This document shows, piece by piece, positions 22,513-31,859 of a stretch of DNA of 32,148 nt. Numbering within the stretch: the stretch's first letter is position 1; each line of letters begins with the position of its first letter. Source of the DNA: Liolophura sinensis (taxonomy: Eukaryota; Mollusca; Polyplacophora; Chitonida; Chitonidae); NCBI RefSeq assembly GCF_032854445.1, contig NW_027018390.1:1-32148 (forward strand), given 5' to 3'. The position numbers and the translations under genes were made by a program. The notes beneath the pieces are model-generated. The model saw only the letters and a list, made by a program, of their open reading frames with translations. It was not told the origin of the DNA and made no database searches.

Positions 22513-23058
22513 CGTATTTTGTGACGACAAATCGAATGGTGCAAACCGCGTTGCTCTCCGACCAATACTTTTGGCTGTTGTGACAATTGCATGATTATTT
22601 ATGTCATAATCACGTGCCAGCAACGGCTCTTACTCCATGGAAACCAGGAAAATTTGCAATTTTTCAACAACTGCCGATGCTGGCTCAATTCCGCAACTTT
22701 TGGCACCTTACTGAAGTGGGTCAGTGTTCAGTTGTACTTTTTACAGCAGACTGTATCAAGTACCTTGTGTTTATCACGTACAAATGGTGTGGTTTTTCTA
22801 CACGTAGATAAAGACATTGAGATTGTCTTGGACTTAGAAGTAAGGCAATTGCTGGGTGAGTTAAATGGGCTTAGCCCAAAGATTTCAGGTCTTCTGGGCT
22901 ACCGAAGGGCACATAACTTATAGTCAAAAGTTGAATATAGTAATGACCAGTCGCGATTGTACAGAGTACAGTGTAGCCGATTTCAATTAAAAAAAGACCA
23001 GGTAAAAATGCAAAAGTGGAAAAACTGGTCCAGTGCTGCTGGTAAGAGGCTAATCCGA
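22513..23058. repeat. Satellite monomer M42, type C (copy of M27), 546 bp
   Basis: Shares the short aattaaaaaaag of M27 and has two further single-c losses (cacgtgccagc, gatgctggc). Confidence 0.94.
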
Positions 23059-23606
23059 CGTATTTTGTGACGACAAATCGAATGGTGCAAACCGCGTTGC
23101 TCTCCGACCAATACTTTTGGCTGTAGCGACAATTGCATGATTATTTATGTCATAATCACGTGCCCAGCAACGGCTCTTACTCCATGGAAACCAGGAAAAT
23201 TTGCAATTTTTCAACAACTGCCGATGCCTGGCTCAATTCCGCAACTTTTGGCACCTTACTGAAGTGGGTCAGTGTTCAGTTTTACTTTTTACAGCAGACT
23301 GTATCAAGTACCTTGTGTTTATCACGTACAAATGGTGTGGTTTTTCTACACGTAGATAAAGACATTGAGATTGTCTTGCACTGAGAAGAGAGAATTGCTG
23401 GGTGAGTTAAATGGGCTTAGCCCAAAGATTTCAGGTCTTCTGGGCTACCGAAGGGCACATAACTTATAGTCAAAAGTTGAATATAGTAATGACCCAGTCG
23501 CGATTGTACAGAGTACAGTGTAGCCGATTTCAATTAACAAAAAGACCAGGCAAAAATGCAAAAGTAGAAAAACTGTTCCAGTGCTGCTGGTAAGAGGCTA
23601 ATCCGA
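23059..23606. repeat. Satellite monomer M43, type C (copy of M28), 548 bp
   Basis: M28 marks, with a 2-base loss (gagaagagagaa) and an extra c (gacccagtcg). Confidence 0.94.
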
Positions 23607-24158
23607 CTTATTTTGTGACGAGAAATCGAATGGTGCAAACCGCGTTGCTCTCCCGACCAATACTTTTGCCTGTAGCGACAATTGAATGATCATTTATGTC
23701 ATAATCACGTGCCCAGCAACGGCTCTTACTCCATGGAAACCAGGGAAATTTGCAATTTTTCAACAGCTGCCGATGCCTCGCCCAATTCCTCATCTTTTGG
23801 CACCTTATAATTGTGGGTCAGTGTTTAGTTGTACTTTTTACAGCAGACTGTATCAAGTACCTCGTGTTTTTCACGTACAAATGGTGTGGTTTTTCTACAC
23901 GTAGATAAAGACATTGAGATTGGTCTTGGACTTAGAAGTAAGACAATTGCTGGGTGAGTTTAATGGGCTTGGCCCAAAGATTTCAGGTCTTCTGGGCTAC
24001 CGAAGGGCACATAACTTATAGTCAAAAGTTGAATATAGTAATGACCAGTCGCGATTTGTACAGAGTACAGTGTAGCCGATTTCAATTAACAAAAAGACCA
24101 GGTAAAAATGCAAAAGTGGAAAAACTGTTCCAGTGCTGCTGGTAAGAGGCTAATCCGA
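23607..24158. repeat. Satellite monomer M44, type B, junction unit, 552 bp
   Basis: Entered by gacttatttt like M29, then switches to an M5-like body (gcctgtagcg, cctcgccc, gagtttaatgg). Extra bases at ctctcccgacc, gattggtcttg and cgatttgtac. Confidence 0.93.
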
Positions 24159-24708
24159 CGTATTTTGTGACGAGAAATCGAATGGTGCAAACCGCGTTGC
24201 TCTCTGACCAATACCTTTGGCTTGTAGCGACAATTGAATGATCATTTATGTCATAATCACGTGCCCAGCAACGGCTCTTACTCCATGGAAACAAGGGAAA
24301 TTTGCAATTTTTCAACAGCTGCCGATGCCTGGCTCAATTCCGCATCTTTTGGCACCTTACTGAAGTGGGTCAGTGTTCAGTTGTACTTTTTACAGCAGAC
24401 TGTATCAAGTACCTTGTGTTTTTCACGTACAAATGGTGTTGTTTTTCTACACGTAGATAAAGACATTGAGATTGTCTTGGACTTAGAAGTAAGACAATTG
24501 CTGGGTGAGTTAAATGGGCTTGGCCCAAAGATTTCAGGTCTTTTGGGCTACCGAAGGGCACATAACTTATAGTCAAAAGTTGAATATAGTAATGACCAGT
24601 CGCGATTGTACAGAGTACAGTGTAGCCGATTTCAATTAACAAAAAGACCAGGCAAAAATGCAAAAGTGGAAAAACTGTTCCAGTGCTGCTGGTAAGAGGC
24701 TAATCCGA
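24159..24708. repeat. Satellite monomer M45, type C, 550 bp
   Basis: M6-like: ctctctgacc, acctttggc, gaaacaaggg, bulge T. Extra t in ggcttgtagcg. Confidence 0.95.
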
Positions 24709-25259
24709 CGTATTTTGTGACGAGAAATCGAATGGTGCAATCCGCGTTGCTCTCCGACCATTACTTTTGGCTGTAGCGACAATTGAATGATCATTTATGT
24801 CATAATCACGTGCCCAGCAACGGCTCTTACTCCATGGAAACCAGGGAAATTTGCAATTTTTCAACAGCTGCCGATGCCTGGCTCAATTCCGCATCTTTTG
24901 GCACCCTTACTGAAGTGGGTCAGTGTTCAGTTGTACTTTTTACAGCAGACTGTATCAAGTACCTTGTGTTTTTCACGTACAAATGGTGTTGTTTTTCTAC
25001 ACGTAGATAAAGACATTGAGATTGTCTTGCACTTAGAAGTAAGACAATTGCTGGGTGAGTTAAATGGGCTTGGCCCAAAGATTTCAGGTCTTCTGGGCTA
25101 CCGAAGGGCACATAACTTATAGTCAAAAGTTGAATATAGTAATGACCAGTCGCGATTGTACAGAGTACAGTGTAGCCGATTTCAATTAACAAAAAGACCA
25201 GGCAAAAATGCAAAAGTAGAAAAACTGTTCCAGTGCTGCTGGTAAGAGGGCTAATCCGA
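24709..25259. repeat. Satellite monomer M46, type C, recombinant, 551 bp
   Basis: Starts like M7 (caatccgcg, gaccattac), then follows M20 (gttgttttt, cttgcacttag, gtagaaaaac). The switch lies between 24,760 and 24,808. Extra c in ggcacccttac and extra g in gagggctaatc. Confidence 0.93.
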
Positions 25260-25808
25260 CGTATTTTGTGACGAGAAATCGAATGGTGCAAACCGCGTTG
25301 CTCTCCGACTAATACTTTTGGCTGTAGTGACAATTGAATGATCATTTATGTCATAATCACGTGCCCAGCAACGGCTCTTACTCCATGGAAACCAGGGAAA
25401 TTTGCAATTTTTCAACAGGTGCCGATGCCTGGCTCAATTCCGCATCTTTTGGCACCTTATTCATGTGGGTCTGTGGTCAGTTGTACTTTTTACAGCAGAC
25501 TGTATCAAGTACCTTGTGTTTTGCACGTACAAATGGTGTTGTTTTTCTACACGTAGATAAAGACATTGAGATTGTCTTGGACTTAGAAGTAAGACAATTG
25601 CTGGGTGAGTTAAATGGGCTTAGCCCAAAGATTTGACGTCTTCTGGGCTACCGAAGGGCACATAACTTATAGTCAAAAGTTGAATATAGTAATGACCAGT
25701 CGCGATTGTACAGAGTACAGTGTAGCCGATTTCAATTAACAAAAAGACCAGGCAAAAATGCAAAATTGGAAAAACTGTTCCAGTGCTGCTGGTAAGAGGC
25801 TAATCCGA
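25260..25808. repeat. Satellite monomer M47, type A
   Basis: 549 bp. M21-like (caggtgcc, gcaaaattgg) with gactaatac and ttttgcacg, both shared with M57. Confidence 0.95.
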
Positions 25809-26359
25809 CGTATTTTGTGACGAGAAATCGAATGGTGCAAACCGCGTTGCTCTCCGACCAATACGTTTGGCTGTAGTGACAATTGAATGATCATTTATGT
25901 CATAATCACGTGCCCAGCAACGGCTCTTACTCCATGGAAACCAGGGAAATTTGCAATTTTTCAACAGCTGCCGATGCCTGGCTCAATTCCGCATCTTTTG
26001 GCACCTTACTGAAGTGAGTCAGTGTTCAGTTGTACTTTTTACAGCAGGACTGTATCAAGTACCTTGTGTTTTTTCACGTACAAATGGTGTGGTTTTCCTA
26101 CAAGTAGATAAAGACATTGAGATTGTCTTGGACTTAGAAGTAAGACAATTGCTGGGTGAGTTAAATGGGCTTAGCCCAAAGATTTTAGGTCTTCTGGGCT
26201 ACCGAAGGGCACATAACTTATAGTCAAAAGTTGAATATAGTAATGACCAGTCGCGATTGTACAGAGTACAGTGTAGCCGATTTCAATTAACAAAAAGACC
26301 AGGTAAAAATGCAAAAGTGGGAAAACTGTTCCAGTGCTGCTGGTAAGAGGCTAATCCGA
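25809..26359. repeat. Satellite monomer M48, type C, 551 bp
   Basis: ttttcctacaag, loop allele TAG (gattttagg) and gtgggaaaac, as in M53 and M58. Extra g in gcaggactg and extra t in gttttttcac. Confidence 0.95.
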
Positions 26360-26909
26360 CGTATTTTGTGACGAAAAATCGAATGGTGCAAACCGCGTTG
26401 CTCTCCGACCAATACTTTTGCCTGTAGCGACAATTGAATGATCATTTATGTCATAATCACGTGCCCAGCAACGGCTCTTACTCCATGGAAACCAGGGAAA
26501 TTTGCAATTTTTCAACAGCTGCCGATGCCTCGCCCAATTCCTCATCTTTTGGCACCTTATAATTGTGGATCAGTGTTTAGTTGTACTTTTTACAGCAGAC
26601 TGTATCAAGTACCTCGTGTTTTTCACGTACAAATGGTGTGGTTTTTCTACACGTAGATAAAGACATTGAGATTGTCTTGGACTTAGAAGTAAGACAATTG
26701 CTGGGTGAGTTTAATGGGCTTGGCCCAAAGATTTCAGGTCTTCTGGGCTTACCGAAGGGCACATAACTTATAGTCAAAAGTTGAATATAGTAATGACCAG
26801 TCGCGATTGTACAGAGTACAGTGTAGCCGATTTCAATTAACAAAAAGACCAGGTAAAAATGCAAAAGTGGAAAAACTGTTCCAGTGCTGCTGGTAAGAGG
26901 CTAATCCGA
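26360..26909. repeat. Satellite monomer M49, type B (cctcgccc subtype), 550 bp
   Basis: gacgaaaaatcg, gtggatcag, acctcgtg, gagtttaatgg; extra t in gggcttaccg. Confidence 0.95.
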
Positions 26910-27459
26910 CGTATTTTGTGACGAGAAATCGAAATGGTGCAAACCGCGTTGCTCTCCGACCAATACTTTTGCCTGTAGCGACAATTGAATGATCATTTAT
27001 GTCATAATCACGTGCCCAGCAACGGCTCTTACTCCATGGAAACCAGGGAAATTTGCAATTTTTCAACAGCTGCCGATGCCTGGCCCAATTCCTCATCTTT
27101 TGGCACCTTATAATTGTGGGTCAGTGTTTAGTTGTACTTTTTACAGCAGACTGTATCAAGTACCTTGTGTTTTTCACGTACAAATGGTGTGGTTTTTCTA
27201 CACGTAGATAAAGACATTGAGATTGTCTTGGACTTAGAAGTAAGACAATTGCTGGGTGAGTTAAATGGGCTTGGCCCAAAGATTTCAGGTCTTCTGGGCT
27301 ACCGAAGGGCACATAACTTATAGTCAAAAAATCAATATAGTAATGACCAGTCGCGATTGTACAGAGTACAGTGTAGCCGATTTCAATTAACAAAAAGACC
27401 AGGCAAAAATGCAAAAGTAGAAAAACTGTTCCAGTGCTGCTGGTAAGAGGCTAATCCGA
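26910..27459. repeat. Satellite monomer M50, type B, 550 bp
   Basis: ggccc, loop CAG, private tcaaaaaatcaatatag, gtagaaaaac end like M9. Extra a in cgaaatggtgc. Confidence 0.94.
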
Positions 27460-28006
27460 TGTATTTTGTGACGAGAAATCGAATGGTGCAAACCGCGTTG
27501 CTTTCCGACCAATACTTTTGGCTGTAGTGACAATTGAATGATCATTTATGTCATAATCACGTGCCCAGCAACGGCTCTTACTCCATGGAAACCAGGGAAA
27601 TTTGCAATTCTTCAACAGGTGCCGATGCCTGGCTCAATTCCGCATCTTTTGGCACCTTATTCATGTGGGTCTGAGGTCAGTTGTACTTTTTACAGCAGAC
27701 TGTATCAAGTACCTTGTGTTTTTCACGTACAAATGTGTTGTTTTTCTACACGTAGATAAAGACATTGAGATTGTCTTGGACTTAGAAGTAAGACAATTGC
27801 TGGGTGAGTTAAATGGGCTTAGCCCAAGATTTGACGTCTTCTGGGCTACCGAAGGGCACATAACTTATAGTCAAAAGTTGAATATAGTAATGACCAGTCG
27901 CGATTGTACAGAGTACAGTGTAGCCGATTTCAATTAACAAAAAGACCGGGTAAAAATGCAAAAGTGGAAAAACTGTTCCAGTGCTGCTGGTAAGAGGCTA
28001 ATCCGA
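27460..28006. repeat. Satellite monomer M51, type A, 547 bp
   Basis: M10-like (gatgtatttt, gctttccg, aattcttcaac, accgggtaaaa) but with caggtgcc. Two single-base losses (aaatgtgttg, agcccaagattt) and ctgaggtcag. Confidence 0.94.
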
Positions 28007-28555
28007 CGTATTTTGTGACGAGAAATCGAATGGTGCAAACCGCGTTTCTCTCCGACCAATACTTTTGCCTGTAGCGACAATTGAATGATCATTTATGTCA
28101 TAATCACGTGCCCAGCAACGGCTCTTACTCCATGGAAACCAGGGAAATTTGCAATTTTCAACAGCTGCCTATGCCTGGCCCAATTCCTCATCTTTTGGCA
28201 CCTTATAATTGTGGGTCAGTGTTTAGTTGTACTTTTTACAGCAGACTGTATCAAGTACCTTGTGTTTTTTCACGTACAAATGGTGTGGTTTTTCTACACG
28301 TAGATAAAGACATTGAGATTGTCTTGGACTTAGAAGTAAGACAATTGCTGGGTGAGTTAAATGGGCTTGGCCCAAAGATTTCAGGTCTTCTGGGCTACCG
28401 AAGGGCAAATAACTTATAGTCAAAAGTTGAATATAGTAATGACCAGTCGCGATTGTACAGAGTACAGTGTAGCCGATTTCAATTAACAAAAAGACCAGGT
28501 AAAAATGCAAAAGTGGAAAAATTGTTCCAGTGCTGCTGGTAAGAGGCTAATCCGA
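28007..28555. repeat. Satellite monomer M52, type B
   Basis: 549 bp (one loss in gcaattttcaac, one gain in gttttttcac). Start as M3 (gcgtttctctcc), end as M11 (gggcaaataac). Confidence 0.94.
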
Positions 28556-29107
28556 CGTATTTTGTGACGAGAAATCGAATGGTGCAAACCGCGTTGCTCT
28601 CCGACCAATACTTTTGGCTGTAGTGACAATTGAATGATCATTTATGTCATAATCACGTGCCCAGCAACGGCTCTTACTCCATGGAAAACCAGGGAAATTT
28701 GCAATTTTTTCAACAGCTGCCGATGCCTGGCTCAATTCCGCATCTTTTGGCACCTTACTGAAGTGAGTCAGTGTTCAGTTGTACTTTTTACAGCAGACTG
28801 TATCAAGTACCTTGTGTTTTTCACGTACAAATGGTGTGGTTTTCCTACAAGTAGATAAAGACATTGAGATTGTCTTGGACTTAGAAGTAAGACAATTGCT
28901 GGGTGAGTTAAATGGGCTTAGCCCAAAGATTTTAGGTCTTCTGGGCTACCGAAGGGCACATAACTTATAGTCAAAAGTTGAATATAGTAATGACCAGTCG
29001 CGATTGTACAGAGTACAGTGTAGCCCGATTTCAATTAACAAAAAGACCAGGTAAAAATGCAAAAGTGGGAAAACTGTTCCAGTGCTGCTGGTAAGAGGCT
29101 AATCCGA
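28556..29107. repeat. Satellite monomer M53, type C, 552 bp
   Basis: Copy of M48 (ttttcctacaag, loop TAG, gtgggaaaac) with three extra bases: ggaaaaccagg, gcaattttttcaac and gtagcccgattt. Confidence 0.94.
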
Positions 29108-29659
29108 CGTATTTTGTGACGAAAAATCGAATGGTGCAAACCGCGTTGCTCTCCGACCAATACTTTTGCCTGTAGCGACAATTGAATGATCATTTATGTC
29201 ATAATCACGTGCCCAGCAACGGCTCTTACTCCATGGAAACCAGGGAAATTTGCAATTTTTCAACAGCTGCCGATGCCTCGCCCCAATTCCTCATCTTTTG
29301 GCACCTTATAATTGTGGGTCAGTGTTTAGTTGTACTTTTTACAGCAGACTGTATCAAGTACCTCGTGTTTTTCACGTACAAATGGTGTGGTTTTTCTACA
29401 CGTAGATAAAGACATTGAGATTGTCTTGGACTTAGAAGTAAGACAATTGCTGGGTGAGTTTAATGGGCTTGGCCCAAAGATTTCAGGTCTTCTGGGCTAC
29501 CGAAGGGCACATAACTTATAGTCAAAAGTTGAATATAGTAATGACCAGTCGCGATTGTACAGAGTACAGTGTAGCCGATTTCAATTAACAAAAAGACCAG
29601 GTAAAAATGCAAAAGTGGAAAAAACTGTTCCAGTGCTGCTGGTAAAGAGGCTAATCCGA
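29108..29659. repeat. Satellite monomer M54, type B (cctcgccc subtype), 552 bp
   Basis: gacgaaaaatcg as M49, gtgggtcag as M44. Extra bases at cgccccaattcc, tggaaaaaactg and gtaaagagg. Confidence 0.94.
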
Positions 29660-30210
29660 CGTATTTTGTGACGAGAAATCGAATGGTGCAAACCGCGTTG
29701 CTCTCTGACCAATACCTTTGGCTGTAGCGACAATTGAATGATCATTTATGTCATAATCACGTGCCCAGCAACGGCTCTTACTCCATGGAAACAAGGGAAA
29801 TTTGCAATTTTTCAACAGCTGCCGATGCCTGGCTCAATTCCGCATCTTTTGGCACCTTACTGAAGTGGGTCAGTGTTCAGTTGTACTTTTTACAGCAGAC
29901 TGTATCAAGTACCTTGTGTTTTTCACGTACAAATGGTGTTGTTTTTCTACACGTAGATAAAGACATTGAGATTGTCTTGGACTTAGAAGTAAGACAATTG
30001 CTGGGGTGAGTTAAATGGGCTTGGCCCAAAGATTTCAGGTCTTTTGGGCTACCGAAGGGCACATAACTTATAGTCAAAAGTTGAATATAGTAATGACCAG
30101 TCGCGATTGTACAGAGTACAGTGTAGCCGATTTCAATTAACAAAAAGACCAGGCAAAAATGCAAAAGTGGGAAAAACTGTTCCAGTGCTGCTGGTAAGAG
30201 GCTAATCCGA
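29660..30210. repeat. Satellite monomer M55, type C (copy of M45), 551 bp
   Basis: ctctctgacc, gaaacaaggg, bulge T. Extra g in gctggggtgag and in gtgggaaaaactg. Confidence 0.94.
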
Positions 30211-30761
30211 CGTATTTTGTGACGAGAAATCGAATGGTGCAATCCGCGTTGCTCTCCGACCATTACTTTTGGCTGTAGCGACAATTGAATGATCATTTAT
30301 GTCATAATCACGTGCCCAGCAACGGCTCTTACTCCATGGAAACCAGGGAAATTTGCAATTTTTCAACAGCTGCCGATGCCTGGCTCAATTCCGCATCTTT
30401 TGGCACCTTACTGAAGTGGGTCAGTGTTCAGTTGTACTTTTTACAGCAGACTGTATCAAGTACCTTGTGTTTTTCACGTACAAATGGTGTTGTTTTTCTA
30501 CACGTAGATAAAGACATTGAGATTGTCTTGCACTTAGAAGTAAGACAATTGCTGGGCTGAGTTAAATGGGCTTGGCCCAAAGATTTCAGGTCTTCTGGGC
30601 TACCGAAGGGGCACATAACTTATAGTCAAAAGTTGAATATAGTAATGACCAGTCGCGATTGTACAGAGTACAGTGTAGCCGATTTCAATTAACAAAAAGA
30701 CCAGGCAAAAATGCAAAAGTAGAAAAACTGTTCCAGTGCTGCTGGTAAGAGGCTAATCCGA
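30211..30761. repeat. Satellite monomer M56, type C (copy of M46), 551 bp
   Basis: Same M7/M20 recombinant structure as M46. Extra c in ctgggctgag and extra g in gaaggggcac. Confidence 0.94.
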
Positions 30762-31310
30762 CGTATTTGTGACGAGAAATCGAATGGTGCAAACCGCGTT
30801 GCTCTCCGACTAATACTTTTTGGCTGTAGTGACAATTGAATGATCATTTATGTCATAATCACGTGCCCAGCAACGGCTCTTACTCCATGGAAACCAGGGA
30901 AATTTGCAATTTTTCAACAGGTGCCGATGCCTGGCTCAATTCCGCATCTTTGGCACCTTATTCATGTGGGTCTGTGGTCAGTTGTACTTTTTACAGCAGA
31001 CTGTATCAAGTACCTTGTGTTTTGCACGTACAAATGGTGTTGTTTTTCTACACGTAGATAAAGACATTGAGATTGTCTTGGACTTAGAAGTAAGACAATT
31101 GCTGGGTGAGTTAAATGGGCTTAGCCCAAAGATTTGACGTCTTCTGGGCTACCGAAGGGCACATAACTTATAGTCAAAAGTTGAATATAGTAATGACCAG
31201 TCGCGATTGTACAGAGTACAGTGTAGCCGATTTCAATTAACAAAAAGACCAGGCAAAAATGCAAAATTGGAAAAAACTGTTCCAGTGCTGCTGGTAAGAG
31301 GCTAATCCGA
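30762..31310. repeat. Satellite monomer M57, type A (copy of M47)
   Basis: 549 bp only because two losses (cgtatttgtg, catctttggc) balance two gains (ctttttggctg, ttggaaaaaactg). Confidence 0.94.
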
Positions 31311-31859
31311 CGTATTTTGTGACGAGAAAATCGAATGGTGCAAACCGCGTTGCTCTCCGACCAATACTTTTGGCTGTAGTGACAATTGAATGATCATTTA
31401 TGTCATAATCACGTGCCCAGCAACGGCTCTTACTCCATGGAAACCAGGGAAATTTGCAATTTTTCAACAGCTGCCGATGCCTGGCTCAATTCCGCATCTT
31501 TGGCACCTTACTGAAGTGAGTCAGTGTTCAGTATGTACTTTTTACAGCAGACTGTATCAAGTACCTTGTGTTTTTCACGTACAAATGGTGTGGTTTTCCT
31601 ACAAGTAGATAAAGACATTGAGATTGTCTTGGACTTAGAAGTAAGACAATTGCTGGGTGAGTTAAATGGGCTTAGCCAAAGATTTTAGGTCTTCTGGGCT
31701 ACCGAAGGGCACATAACTTATAGTCAAAAGTTGAATATAGTAATGACCAGTCGCGATTGTACAGAGTACAGTGTAGCCGATTTCAATTACAAAAAGACCA
31801 GGTAAAAATGCAAAAGTGGGGAAAACTGTTCCAGTGCTGCTGGTAAGAGGCTAATCCGA
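31311..31859. repeat. Satellite monomer M58, type C (copy of M48)
   Basis: 549 bp although six single-base indels are visible (gagaaaatcg, catctttggc, cagtatgtac, ttagccaaag, caattacaaaaag, gtggggaaaac). Loop allele TAG. Confidence 0.93.

Larger units (their letters stand above)
17834..23650. repeat. Segmental duplication, copy 2 (~5.8 kb, M33 right half to M44 start)
   Basis: Second copy of the ~9,600-15,420 block. Few base substitutions separate the copies by eye (for example gaccgatac and gattttctt in M41), but this copy alone carries private indels: an extra g in M37, an extra a in M38, an extra g in M39, a lost c in M40, two lost c's in M42, and a 2-base loss plus an extra c in M43. The right boundary lies in M44 between gacttatttt (23,602-23,611) and ttttgcctg (ending 23,671). 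Confidence 0.92.
23669..26909. repeat. Ten-monomer-offset duplication, copy 1 (M44-M49)
   Basis: M44-M49 match M54-M59 one by one at offsets of 5,500-5,502 bp. Shared marks are cctcgccc, acctcgtg and gagtttaatgg (M44/M54), ctctctgacc with acctttggc and gaaacaaggg (M45/M55), caatccgcg with gaccattac (M46/M56), gactaatac with ttttgcacg (M47/M57), ttttcctacaag with gattttagg (M48/M58), and gacgaaaaatcg with gtggatcag (M49/M59). Confidence 0.9.

Noticed and set aside
24920-25345. Longest minus-strand open frame (141 codons), and a similar 139-codon one at 29,877-30,296
   Set aside because: Both exist only because private single-base insertions in the indel-rich right part join two frames; most units lack them. 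This is an artefact of indels in a repeat.
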